In this document: positions 54,201 to 62,390 of the stretch, piece after piece
Layout: every line of letters begins with the position of its first letter
Numbering within the stretch: the stretch's first letter is position 1
Source of the DNA: Veillonella parvula
Lineage (GTDB): Bacteria > Bacillota > Negativicutes > Veillonellales > Veillonellaceae
DNA: 64,000 nucleotides
Direction: 5' to 3'
Assembly: GCF_036456085.1 (NCBI RefSeq)
Contig: NZ_CP138632.1
Span: forward strand, 1,035,001 to 1,099,000
Made by a program: the position numbers and the translations under genes
Notes under the pieces: model-generated
The model's input: the letters and a program-made list of their open reading frames with translations, nothing else
The model's database searches: none
Told to the model about the DNA's origin: nothing

Positions 54201-57200
54201 ACCTAATGCCACTGTTAAGCCGGACTTTTTATAGCGATCATCATGTGTCATATGTTGCGTATCAGTATTACCGTCAAGGGTCACTGCAGCGCCCTCAATT
54301 GTAGTACCGATTTTACTTACTACATCGGCACTAGTAAGATGTACCGTATCATTTGCCGTAATATTAACATTGCCCTTAGTACTAGCAATAGTATTACGTA
54401 CGGTTTTCTCTTCACGATTGGTATCATCTATATTTCGTTTTTCTGTACCAATAGTAAATCCGATACCACTTCCCATTAAACCTGAAGTTTTATGACGATA
54501 TGTACTCGTCTCTTTCGTTACATTCTTATCCGCACCGAGTTCGACCTTACCAGCGGCCGTCACTTGAACGCTTTGTTCCCCCATCAGTTTAGCGGATTGT
54601 CCTGTCACATCATGACCAGATTTAATCACAACGTCTTTGCCACTCACAACAGAACCTGTTACAGCCGTCACTTGTGCCACACTAGTTGCATCTGTACGTT
54701 CTCGTTTAACTAAACTTTTCTTCCTATCTTTATACACATGGTCAACGGTACTTGTTGCCGATGCCGTATCAAGTTTTACATTCTGACCTTCCACCTGTAC
54801 CTTATCAGCTGCCAAAATTTCACTACCACTAAGTGCTACATCAGCATTAGCAGCCACAGTTACATTGTTACCTTCCACACTGCTACCTACAGATGTCGCT
54901 TCATTCACTACATCATGTGTTTCTGTAGTCTGAGAATGACCACCACCGGATTTTCCTTTGTCATAGCGATGTTCTTCTAATTCATGATTCGCTGTCATAG
55001 ACTGCATGTTTACCTGACGTCCAGCTACTAGAGTAACATCCTTATCGGAAGTCACTTTACCACCCTGCATAGCAACATCACGACCTGCTGTAACTACAGC
55101 ATTACCTTTCGCCGTAATTTGACCTCGATCTACAGCGGTTACGGTCTCACGGCGGCTATTGGCACTATTCCATACAACCTTATTATTGCTAGCTTCATAC
55201 TTGACGCCGTTATTGATAATATCACGATCTGCCGCCACGATAAGTTTTCCTTTTTCATCGGTTTGCTTAATCGTACCGCCCTCATTTATCACATCATTCT
55301 TAGCATATACAGTTGTACGGTCACGGCCTTCTATCGTGCCTTGTGTATTACGAACATCGGTATCCGCCACCACTTTTGTTGTGCGACCTTTAATCAGTCC
55401 GTTATCATTATGTATCGTATTACCATGTACAGTTATCGCATCATCCGCCACTATGCTACCGCGATTATGCATCGTACCCACTTGCAAATTAATCGATTGA
55501 GCCTGCATATTCGCTGCGCCCTCAACACGCTGTGTGGTTGGCGCCAAATATAATGTCGGTACGAGTAAGGTTTCAGTCTTACCGTTCGGCAATACTACCG
55601 GTTGACTGACAAGCATCACCACATCTTCCGTTAATTGCTGTTGCTCCGCCTCAGTTAATCCTTGTCCAAGCGTCATGGATTTAGACTTCATTATAGTGAG
55701 GCCTGCATCCATTAGTTTTCGATACTGCTCTTCTTCTGTCAATCCCGCCTGTAGTCTACTTTTACCTGTTTGGCGTAAAATAGCCTGCATTACCAATTGT
55801 TGTTCGTAGTAACCATCTCCTAATCGTTTTTGAGTACGCATAGGGTTCAGTTGTAAACGATTGATAACATAATCAGAGGATAAAAAAGTTCTTCGATTGG
55901 TAAAATTCGGATCCGTTTCCATCGCATAGGATGTATTTGGATTTGTAGATAACTGACTCATAGACGTCAATACTGACGTATCTACCGTAGCACCTGTTGT
56001 ACTATTAGCTACATGACTGCCATAAACAGTTAACGGTATATCTATCGGTTGCACTACATCATTATGATACTCCGCCTCACGAATATTTGTGGAATCCCAT
56101 CCATGATGTTTATGGCGACTATAACCAGTAGCAGTTCCATTCTCACTAATATATTCATTTCCTTTCGGATTAAGCGCTTCATAATGGCCGATTTTACCAA
56201 CCAAAGTACCCGTTGCACTGATTTGGCTAGCATCATTAGTCACAAGGTCCGCTTCGATCTGTAAGTTACCACCCGAAATAATACGCCCTGGTTTGGAAGT
56301 ATCCACTACTTCTTTTACTCGTGTACGATCATATTCATATTTCGTCCAGCTATCATGATGCTCTCCATTAATAGACAATTGTAAATTTTCAGAAGAGTGA
56401 ACTACAACCTTATCTTGTGGAATTGGATCATCATGATCATAAATACGTTCCTCAGATAGCTGATATCGTTTGATACTGCCTGCCGGTGCCACTTCATTTT
56501 TAATATGCTCCGTAGTTCCTGTAGTAGCCCGTTTCAACGTAATACCACCATTTTTATTAGCAATGGATTTTGCAAAAATCACTCCCTGCTGACCGGCCTC
56601 GATAGTAGCCGCCACATTAGTCAACGCATCCATCTTGCCGGCTATAGCGCCGTTATAATCCATCGTCTTTCCTAGTTGTAGTACGCCTTCAGACTTCAGC
56701 ACACTACCATTCGTATTTTTTATTGTATTAGTAGCTACTGCTAAATTATTACGCGTGATGAGTACTGGTGCATCTTTCGTAACAACATTACCGGTTTGTG
56801 TGAAAGTATCTGCTGAAATACGTGCCGAATCAGCATACAATTTAGCCTTACCGACTTGTGTAAAGCCTTTTGCACTAATGCTTATATCCGGTGCCACCAC
56901 AGTGCCACTATTTTGTACCTTGCCGGTACTGTCTACAGAAATATGATTTTGTGCGGAAAGAATCCCTTTATTATTCACCCCAAAACCATCATTGGTTCCT
57001 ACTAAGTACATACTATTCGCATACATACCACCGATTTGAGATACATCCAGACCTACTTGCTCTGAGTTACCGGTCTTCGTAACATTAGTTACCTTACCAC
57101 CACCATCGACAGATACTGTGTTTTTACCAGTTACAACATGGCTTTCATCAGCCCATACCTTTCCGTTGAGCTGTACCGCTTCCGCCAAAATATCTGTACG

Positions 57201-57776
57201 TGATGTACGCGATGTATCGAGCCCTTGTCCCGATACCGTCACAGTACCTTGTTTCACATCATATCCAGAAATTTTTCCATCAGTAATAATAGGATTACCT
57301 GTTGTTAATGTAGCTGCACTGGTATTAATAAATGTCCCATTATTAACAGCAATCCCATTTGGATTAGCAATGATAACATGTGCCTTACGACCTGCTACCT
57401 CTAAGGCACCATTCATAGCAGTCGCACCCGTTCCAGTTACTTCATTTAAAATCGTCTTAGCTGCAGCACCTCTCAAGTTAGGATTACCCATCACATAGCC
57501 AGCTAGTTCTGTAGATACAGGTCTCCTTGAGTTATTTAGAATAACCCCTTTGTCATCTACATTAAACATATCATATTGATTGTGAGATAACCCATTAGCA
57601 TTCGGTTTATTAATATTGACAATGGGCGTCCCATTAGGGGCTTCATCCATAGTTGGACCCATTTTTCCTTGATTCGGTACAATAGATTGTGCCACTGCTA
57701 GCGGAATCCACGGTCCAGAATTTGTAACTAATAAGGCTGCACACAATGCGGTTGCTGTATACTGTTTAATTTTCAT
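51300..57776 (-). CDS. CdiA-like two-partner secretion exoprotein with C-terminal toxin region
   Basis: A 2158-residue exported protein; start ATG 57776 behind AAGGAAAG. Residues 1-30 are a Sec signal ending LAVAQ. The TPS secretion domain follows, with ANPNGIAVNNGTF near 137-150 and NTSAATLTTG. A long beta-helix of filamentous haemagglutinin-type repeats makes up most of the chain. KVAKHDPAVAQWLSAAVGG near 1725 resembles the pre-toxin region of CdiA proteins. An Asn/Lys/Ser linker near 2030-2060 precedes a basic tail of about 78 residues with DWKKIYDHG and IEIHYFQNKNG, the presumed toxin. No VENN motif was found. Confidence 0.88.
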   Translation of the reverse strand: MKIKQYTATALCAALLVTNSGPWIPLAVAQSIVPNQGKMGPTMDEAPNGTPIVNINKPNANGLSHNQYDMFNVDDKGVILNNSRRPVSTELAGYVMGNPNLRGAAAKTILNEVTGTGATAMNGALEVAGRKAHVIIANPNGIAVNNGTFINTSAATLTTGNPIITDGKISGYDVKQGTVTVSGQGLDTSRTSRTDILAEAVQLNGKVWADESHVVTGKNTVSVDGGGKVTNVTKTGNSEQVGLDVSQIGGMYANSMYLVGTNDGFGVNNKGILSAQNHISVDSTGKVQNSGTVVAPDISISAKGFTQVGKAKLYADSARISADTFTQTGNVVTKDAPVLITRNNLAVATNTIKNTNGSVLKSEGVLQLGKTMDYNGAIAGKMDALTNVAATIEAGQQGVIFAKSIANKNGGITLKRATTGTTEHIKNEVAPAGSIKRYQLSEERIYDHDDPIPQDKVVVHSSENLQLSINGEHHDSWTKYEYDRTRVKEVVDTSKPGRIISGGNLQIEADLVTNDASQISATGTLVGKIGHYEALNPKGNEYISENGTATGYSRHKHHGWDSTNIREAEYHNDVVQPIDIPLTVYGSHVANSTTGATVDTSVLTSMSQLSTNPNTSYAMETDPNFTNRRTFLSSDYVINRLQLNPMRTQKRLGDGYYEQQLVMQAILRQTGKSRLQAGLTEEEQYRKLMDAGLTIMKSKSMTLGQGLTEAEQQQLTEDVVMLVSQPVVLPNGKTETLLVPTLYLAPTTQRVEGAANMQAQSINLQVGTMHNRGSIVADDAITVHGNTIHNDNGLIKGRTTKVVADTDVRNTQGTIEGRDRTTVYAKNDVINEGGTIKQTDEKGKLIVAADRDIINNGVKYEASNNKVVWNSANSRRETVTAVDRGQITAKGNAVVTAGRDVAMQGGKVTSDKDVTLVAGRQVNMQSMTANHELEEHRYDKGKSGGGHSQTTETHDVVNEATSVGSSVEGNNVTVAANADVALSGSEILAADKVQVEGQNVKLDTASATSTVDHVYKDRKKSLVKRERTDATSVAQVTAVTGSVVSGKDVVIKSGHDVTGQSAKLMGEQSVQVTAAGKVELGADKNVTKETSTYRHKTSGLMGSGIGFTIGTEKRNIDDTNREEKTVRNTIASTKGNVNITANDTVHLTSADVVSKIGTTIEGAAVTLDGNTDTQHMTHDDRYKKSGLTVALGGAIADSVTNATRTIKQAGGRDDKRLVALELNEARKQLQDGYEAVDSALHGAKIRDAVTGKVEKVNGKAKRGPKNIDNAVNLSVSIGSTSQKQGQTVDTATYKGGTVISDGDVHLTARDAKKNGVTLTGESVSAQSISLASASDINIKAGKNTVDVKNDYKSSGWSAGASISLTGGGLLDINASAHMARQNGDTHQESYVPTKIKAAELAQLKAKRDTNIIGSAVAGKKVEVDTGRDLHIQSLQDVDNFKEHSKSAGFSVSSKPTFKDPTGSINASVGRIDSKWKSVTEQAGIYAGEDGYDINVGNSTTLEGALIKSNAPKTKNKLTTKSLEMKDIKNEAEYTYSNNGIGYNYYGSKKKLEEMKTSDKKGYDKIYNNIGLVPNLGIGSKGKASSTTQSAISDGILTVDGKEIDTKTINTNTENTLHQLDKIFDKKKIEERQELARLFSKNAFEQLHNWQPTTKDGKIAKSIAHGIIGEVAARMAGNSPGSGFKATMTNEMLISEINKVAKHDPAVAQWLSAAVGGVVNKVSGESSNSGAASASYATKWNEDLVWNPGVSNTIASLASVGKGVYGLAKNASPALIAGNLVSTPLVTGSGEPTTFDESTMANIPGSAFYRGKITSGVESGGTLMERVDDSSIETGAAPVYSGPWAITVSYPGTSLRVQENYNLDTGFQSINVYHAADGNTYKDTGEYDSLGRRYFRGISTTGATIFTGRVIGPDGTDNWVDIGTDGNSPFSRLQNIATGQVVHSTHTEGDAIFVDNPNDNLVFNTHTNSFQSTLTGKTISTTVALHYADERLSPESSVTIDEIKSGSPLPDGIHFVNKYPDKSKAKSISEENSKKNLDNLNRNSNNKNKNDNKSNSNLSSGLYTVNDRIKKVYKSLKELKSLPKGFKSYQKDKLNIKNEDGLGKQLKEDVGGDWKKIYDHGKDINGNDIEIHYFQNKNGQIFNPKIKRINNKSVNRKLE

Positions 57777-57820
57777 TATTCTTTCCTTATACTCTCTCAT
57801 TTAATAACACACATTTTTAA

Positions 57821-59518
57821 TTAAAACTGATAACTGGATCTGAAAGCCCATACACTTGTATCAGTAGTAAAACCGTCCGGCTTTTTAAGTGGAGTGCCTA
57901 ATGACACTTCATAGCGAAATGCATCACCGATATTCCCACGAACACCGATAACCCCACCTACTAAGGTATTACCAATTTGTGTCGCTGTGGACGGCCCCCA
58001 TACATGACCTATATCTATACCTATATACGGAGTTATTCGTTGTCGTCTAAATGGTAAGGCCCATTCATTTTGAATGTAGTAACCAGAGTCACCACGAAGT
58101 GTTTCTTCCCCACTGAAGCCACGTACGGAATAGCGTCCACCTATACTAAATTGATCAGTTCCAAACAATCGTTGATTTGTAAATTGGCTTCTAAAGCGCA
58201 TCGTATACACACCTTGTTTATGACCGATACGTACACCGCTTTGCACTTCGCCCTCAAGTCCTGCCATTTTATATAACGTAGTCGGATTATCTGCCACGCC
58301 TTCCCAACTACGTACCGTAGCACCTAGGCCTCGTATGCCTTGACGATAAAAGAGGTATATATCAGACATGGTATTCCCACTATATTGACGATGGGATAAT
58401 CCTAGTTCCAATGCTGTGGTATGTTGCTCTTGTACACCGATTTCTATATCATCAATGTAACTATGGCGTGTTTTATGAATCACCTTAGCGACAGCAGCGG
58501 TCTTGGAGCGACTCGTCCGATTCAAAACCTGCTCTACAGAAAACTCAATCCCCCGAGTATTCCCAGAAGAACGGAATGCTTCTGGCATAAATACCAATTG
58601 ATGATAACTATATTGATACATGGATAAGCGATACATTCGATTTCCATCAGGTACGGCATAATTTATGGCATACTGCTTTGATCCATGTCCATCACCATGA
58701 TGACCCATATCCTTCGTTATACTAGCCGATAAAGTATCATTAAGCCCTGCCAACTGACTAAATGATACATACATAGTACCTTGGTATTTCCCTGTCGATT
58801 CGTAACCTGCATTGTCTAAAATCAACGACCCATGCACAAAGCCTTTTTGTTCTACCATTAGTTTCACAATAGAGTGAAGTGGCTTTGTACCCGGCTCGAT
58901 GCTAAGCTTTACATCTTGTTCCGGTACATTTCGCATCTGGTCTATACCTTGCTCTAATGCTTGTCGACGCAGTACATATCCGGGACGAACAGGAAACGCA
59001 CTTCGCCAATTTGTGCGAGCTTTCGGATTTGTAAGAACAATATCTTCCACATAGCCCGGTAAAATCTCAAAAGTAAGTGTACCCGATTGTAAATCCTGAT
59101 TCGGAACTACCACTTGACTCGTTACATATCCATCGGCAAGAATTTGCTCTTGTAATTGCTTTTGCAGTACAGCAATCCCCTCTGCCCCAATGTTGTTATG
59201 ATTATATATTTTCAGTTGATTCCTATACTTCTTAAAGACCGGTTCTGATGACGTAATCACAATCTGATCAATTGGAAATGACACTGCGTCTTGTGGCAAT
59301 GCATCCATAGGTGCGCCATTTAAATTGTCATAACTTGATTCTGAACGCGACAAAGCGGCCCTTGCCATCGGTGCCTCCGCGCGTTGACGCAAAGAAGCAT
59401 CGGCTCGAGCCGCTTCTTGTTGAATAAATGAGGAAGGTACATCCGCTGCCAAAGTTGTCGTTGCACACATAACGCCAACTAAGCCCACACAACCGGCAGC
59501 GATTGATACTACTTTCAT
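57821..59518 (-). CDS. Two-partner secretion outer-membrane transporter (TpsB/CdiB-like)
   Basis: A 565-residue outer-membrane pore of the ShlB/FhaC group that exports the downstream CdiA-like protein. The signal peptide ends near TTLAADVPS. A periplasmic POTRA region covers about residues 80-210 (QILADGYVTSQVVVPNQDL, LTFEILPGYVEDI). A 16-strand barrel follows, with the conserved loop-6 motif GGRYSVRGFSGEE near 475 and a terminal aromatic (SSYQF). It is the first gene of the cdiB-cdiA-cdiI order, with a strong promoter. Confidence 0.93.
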   Translation of the reverse strand: MKVVSIAAGCVGLVGVMCATTTLAADVPSSFIQQEAARADASLRQRAEAPMARAALSRSESSYDNLNGAPMDALPQDAVSFPIDQIVITSSEPVFKKYRNQLKIYNHNNIGAEGIAVLQKQLQEQILADGYVTSQVVVPNQDLQSGTLTFEILPGYVEDIVLTNPKARTNWRSAFPVRPGYVLRRQALEQGIDQMRNVPEQDVKLSIEPGTKPLHSIVKLMVEQKGFVHGSLILDNAGYESTGKYQGTMYVSFSQLAGLNDTLSASITKDMGHHGDGHGSKQYAINYAVPDGNRMYRLSMYQYSYHQLVFMPEAFRSSGNTRGIEFSVEQVLNRTSRSKTAAVAKVIHKTRHSYIDDIEIGVQEQHTTALELGLSHRQYSGNTMSDIYLFYRQGIRGLGATVRSWEGVADNPTTLYKMAGLEGEVQSGVRIGHKQGVYTMRFRSQFTNQRLFGTDQFSIGGRYSVRGFSGEETLRGDSGYYIQNEWALPFRRQRITPYIGIDIGHVWGPSTATQIGNTLVGGVIGVRGNIGDAFRYEVSLGTPLKKPDGFTTDTSVWAFRSSYQF

Positions 59519-59569
59519 AATTCTCTCTCCTATATATTACTTTCAAATAATTATTAACTTATTAGTTCG

Positions 59570-59598
59570 ATTATATCTCTCAGAAAACATAAAATCAA
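59570..59598 (-). promoter_or_regulatory. Promoter of the CDI operon
   Basis: Minus strand: -35 TTGATT (59593-59598), 17-bp spacer, perfect -10 TATAAT (59570-59575), about 50 bp before the TpsB start codon, which follows AGGAGAGAG. Confidence 0.75.
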
Positions 59599-59629
59599 CA
59601 TTTTATGTATATATATGTTTTATATGACA

Positions 59630-59658
59630 AAAGAGAGTTGCTTCATACAACTCTCTTT
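59630..59658 (-). terminator. Intrinsic terminator of the immunity/membrane gene array
   Basis: Perfect 11-bp stem AAAGAGAGTTG (59630-59640) with CAACTCTCTTT (59648-59658) around CTTCATA, then TTTTGTC on the minus strand. It separates the upstream array from the CDI operon promoter. Confidence 0.85.
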
Positions 59659-59719
59659 CACTAATCAATCAAAATATACTTAATTTTAGTTATATTCAGT
59701 TTCATATTGCAATTTAAGA

Positions 59720-60109
59720 TTATTTAAAATTATCAGTTATCACATTAAAAAGAATCATAAGCATAAAAATAACTAATATAGGTATTACAGAATAAAAATC
59801 TCTTTTTGCTTTTTTCAATAGAATAGGCATTTTCTCTAAAGTAAGTGAAGAGTCAGACTTAATGGCCAAAATTCTCAACCACAATTCTAATACCCAACTC
59901 AATATGCCTATAACAGCTAAAAGATGAATTAAATTATCACCATCATAAGGAATATTAATGAGTATAAAAACCAGACAGCCTATTCCTATTTCCGTATATA
60001 ACATAGATTTAGAACGTTTAACTTGTTCCTTGTCTAATACAAAATAAGGATTCCTAATAAAATATAGACAATATATACATAATAAAAATAATGAAAGACC
60101 ACTCTTCAT
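59720..60109 (-). CDS. Small membrane protein, paralogue of the one at 62391
   Basis: A 129-residue protein with about four hydrophobic segments; start ATG 60109 behind GGAG. It shares an ordered set of motifs with the product of 62391-62771: FIRNPYF against FIKNPYF, KRSKS, a tryptophan-bearing WLRILAI against WLRVPAI, and KKAKRDFYS against KKAKKDFYS. So the two are paralogues that flank the immunity genes. Their function is unknown; they may be immunity proteins for a membrane-active toxin. Confidence 0.65.
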   Translation of the reverse strand: MKSGLSLFLLCIYCLYFIRNPYFVLDKEQVKRSKSMLYTEIGIGCLVFILINIPYDGDNLIHLLAVIGILSWVLELWLRILAIKSDSSLTLEKMPILLKKAKRDFYSVIPILVIFMLMILFNVITDNFK

Positions 60110-60132
60110 ATATAGCTCCATTTAAAATAAAA

Positions 60133-60564
60133 TTATAAATGCAATCTTTCTAACCAATTATTACGTGCTAAAACTACAATATATCCATCATTCCTTAAAT
60201 CCTCTAATACATATACTCTATACGATTCATTTTCATATACATAACGAGTTTTAGCTTGGTCAATTAACTCCCAATTCCCACTCAAGGGTTTTATTGATTC
60301 TATATCTTTATGTAATGAATCTTTCCTTATATTTCTTGCCATACCTTTTGAGAAAAGAGTTCTTCTGTTCGACTCATATACTTCGCTAGCATTCAAATAT
60401 TGTTCTCGAGGAAAATATGCATTTAAAGCTTGTATCAATTCTACTCTAGACTGCTCAACTTTATCATTATAGAAGAAATTGTAGCATAATCCACAAATTA
60501 GCCATACAAAAGAGCAGCCTAAAAATAAGTACCAAAAAACAGAATAAATTGTTTTAAATTTCAT
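60133..60564 (-). CDS. Membrane-anchored protein of unknown function
   Basis: A 143-residue protein; ATG 60564 preceded by GAGGG (a GTG three bases earlier is also possible). Residues 8-30 form one hydrophobic helix with Cys residues, after which the chain is soluble and probably periplasmic (ELIQALNAYFPREQYLN, YRVYVLEDLRNDGYIVVLAR). I recognise no family. It lies 23 bp before the 129-residue membrane protein gene and overlaps the end of a short coding remnant. Confidence 0.55.
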   Translation of the reverse strand: MKFKTIYSVFWYLFLGCSFVWLICGLCYNFFYNDKVEQSRVELIQALNAYFPREQYLNASEVYESNRRTLFSKGMARNIRKDSLHKDIESIKPLSGNWELIDQAKTRYVYENESYRVYVLEDLRNDGYIVVLARNNWLERLHL

Positions 60565-60652
60565 CACTAATTTTCCCTCTTATCTCATCAATATCACTAA
60601 TATCAGAGTCAACTCTATTAGTTAACTCTTTGTAGTATAGTTTGCCACCCAT
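60554..60652 (-). pseudogene. Short coding remnant (32 codons)
   Basis: A minus-strand frame from ATG 60652 encodes 32 residues beginning MGGKLYYKELTNRV and ending KISDEI. It is open for 13 more codons upstream without another start (including TDLFIRYSES), as expected for the 3' end of a longer gene. It begins just where the 605-bp direct repeat ends, so the rest of the gene was probably lost in the rearrangement. Confidence 0.4.
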
Positions 60653-60683
60653 CGATTCCGAATACCTAATGAACAGGTCCGTA

Positions 60684-61288
60684 AAAGCTTATCTAATCAA
60701 TTTCATCAACGAACTTTAAATCATTTATCTCCATAAGTTAGCTCTAAAGATACCTCACCATTAGAGGTTAATGTATATACTAAACCAGAGAATGGGGTTT
60801 GATTATAGAATTTAAAAGTCTCAATCATCGCTACCACTTCATTTTTTAAATCATACATAACTTCCGAAATAATAGCCGGCTCTTTATCATTATTTTCTAT
60901 ATACTTTGTAATACATGAATCATCCTCAGTTTTATAAACCAAAAGCTCTACAGAAGGATTATCAACATTCATCTCAAAATGTAATTTAGCACGATGCCAA
61001 TTTAGAGGCGTTAATTTAAATATATGTTTTGCCACTTTATTATAATGTTTCTCAAGTTCCGATTCTAAGCTTTTATGCTTTAACTTAAATGCCTTATCAA
61101 TGGCAGTATAATTTTTTGCTAATACACGAGATTCCATATCCTCCAATAATAAAACACCTCGAGGACCTTTTAGCATTTCTTTATATACATCCGGCTCAAA
61201 TTCATCTTCTCTAGCCAGAACACCAAAATTCTGATATCTCCACTTATGTCTATTTTGAAGCCAATACTCATCAGTTACGCGATCATTA
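60684..61288 (-). repeat. 605-bp direct repeat, copy 1
   Basis: This block matches 61426-62030 at a constant offset of 742 bp, without insertions or deletions as far as I could follow, and with scattered substitutions. It spans the C-terminal two-thirds of a YezG-like gene plus about 37 bp downstream. Confidence 0.9.
60721..61288 (-). pseudogene. 5'-truncated copy of the YezG-like immunity gene
   Basis: The frame reads the same C-terminal 180 or so residues as the intact gene at 61463 (VTDEYWLQNRHKW through SLELTYGDK), with few substitutions. The first 110 residues of the intact protein are absent. An upstream ATG at 61374 keeps the frame open, but the extra 31 residues come from DNA that codes a membrane segment in a different frame. 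So this is a duplicated fragment. It retains the whole second YezG-like domain and might still be functional if translated. Confidence 0.65.
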
Positions 61289-61424
61289 GATCCAAATAGT
61301 GGATAAATGGGTGTATAAAATTTGTAGTAAAGAAAAGCCAAACACCCAAAATAATACCTACTACTATTAAACAAGAAAGACCTATTCTCTCAAGCCATTT
61401 TTTTGAGTTTCTTCCTATCCGCAT
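61275..61424 (-). CDS. Possible 49-residue membrane peptide, or 5' fragment of a membrane protein gene
   Basis: ATG 61424 has GGATGAG upstream. The 49 residues start MRIGRNSKKWLERIG and contain one strong hydrophobic helix (LSCLIVVGIILGVWLFF), then stop inside the direct repeat. The sequence looks like the N-terminus of a normal membrane protein cut off where the duplicated immunity fragment was joined. It overlaps the out-of-frame extension of the truncated immunity gene. Confidence 0.4.
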   Translation of the reverse strand: MRIGRNSKKWLERIGLSCLIVVGIILGVWLFFTTNFIHPFIHYLDLMIA

Positions 61425-61425
61425 G

Positions 61426-62030
61426 AAAGCTCATCCAATCAATTCCATCAACGAACTTAAAATCATTTATCTCCATAAGTTAGCTCTAAAGATACCTCAC
61501 CATTAGATGTTAATGTATATACTAAACCAGAGAATGGGGTTTGATTATAGAATTTAAGAGTCTCAATCATCGCTAAAATCTCATTCTTTAAATCATACAT
61601 AACTTCCGAAATAATAGCCGGCTCTTTATCATTATTTTCTACATACTTTGTAATACATGAATCATCCTCAGTTTTATAAACCAAAAGCTCTACAGAGGGA
61701 TTATCAACATTCATCTCAAAGTGTAATTTAGCACGATGCCAATTTAAAGGCGTTAATTTGTATATACTTTTGGCCACTTTATTATAATGTTTCTCAAGTT
61801 CTGATTCTAAGCTTTTATGCTTTAACTTAAACGCCTTATCAATAGCAGTATAATTTTTTGCTAATACACGAGATTCCATATCTTCCAATAATAAAACACC
61901 TCGTGGACCTTTGAGCATTTCTTTATATACATCCGGCTCAAATTCATCTTCATTTTCCAAAACACCAAAGTTTTTATATACCCACTTATATCTATTTTGG
62001 AGCCAGCAATCGTCAGTTACAGGGTCATTA
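61426..62030 (-). repeat. 605-bp direct repeat, copy 2
   Basis: Partner of 60684-61288 at an offset of 742 bp. Here the repeat is part of an intact YezG-like gene, so this copy is probably the source. Confidence 0.9.
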
Positions 62031-62350
62031 TGGAATTCACAATGTGGCTCATAATCATCGTGTGAAATATACATTGTCCCCCACGTCCATTGCTCTGTAG
62101 AGGCTTCATGTAGTAATCGTACATACGTTAAAATCTCACTAGTCCCAGCTTTTATAGATTTTATTTTTTCATCACTGCAATTATATAGCAAATCTCCATA
62201 ACTAATGATTGAACCAGCCGGGGTTTTTACATAATAACAAGCCGAACTCATACCTGATTCTGTACATTCAAAAAACAAATAAATCTTATACCAATATTTA
62301 GGCGTACACTCCACCAATATATCTCTTATTTTATTAATATATGTATTCAT
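61463..62350 (-). CDS. Tandem-domain YezG-like (DUF600-like) immunity protein
   Basis: A 295-residue soluble protein; ATG behind AGGAATAAC. Residues 1-128 show the YezG layout: INKIRDILVECTPKYWYKIY, a CYYVKTPAGSIISY strand, EQWTWGTMYI, and the closing WLQNRYKWVYKNFG. A helical link leads to a second copy of the layout near 185-295: KLTPLNWHRAKLHFEM, then TPFSGLVYTLTSNGEVSLEL. YezG-type proteins neutralise polymorphic toxins of the YeeF/LXG type. No toxin gene adjoins it here, so it would be an orphan immunity protein. The family call is from pattern memory. Confidence 0.6.
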   Translation of the reverse strand: MNTYINKIRDILVECTPKYWYKIYLFFECTESGMSSACYYVKTPAGSIISYGDLLYNCSDEKIKSIKAGTSEILTYVRLLHEASTEQWTWGTMYISHDDYEPHCEFHNDPVTDDCWLQNRYKWVYKNFGVLENEDEFEPDVYKEMLKGPRGVLLLEDMESRVLAKNYTAIDKAFKLKHKSLESELEKHYNKVAKSIYKLTPLNWHRAKLHFEMNVDNPSVELLVYKTEDDSCITKYVENNDKEPAIISEVMYDLKNEILAMIETLKFYNQTPFSGLVYTLTSNGEVSLELTYGDK

Positions 62351-62390
62351 AGTTATTCCTATTAATCTTCACTTTTCCAATTAAATTTAT

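Noticed and set aside
61289-61374. N-terminal 29 codons of the 217-residue frame as a genuine protein start
   Set aside because: The DNA upstream of the repeat joint codes a convincing membrane helix in a different frame, and the ATG at 61374 lacks a ribosome site. The frame is open by chance.
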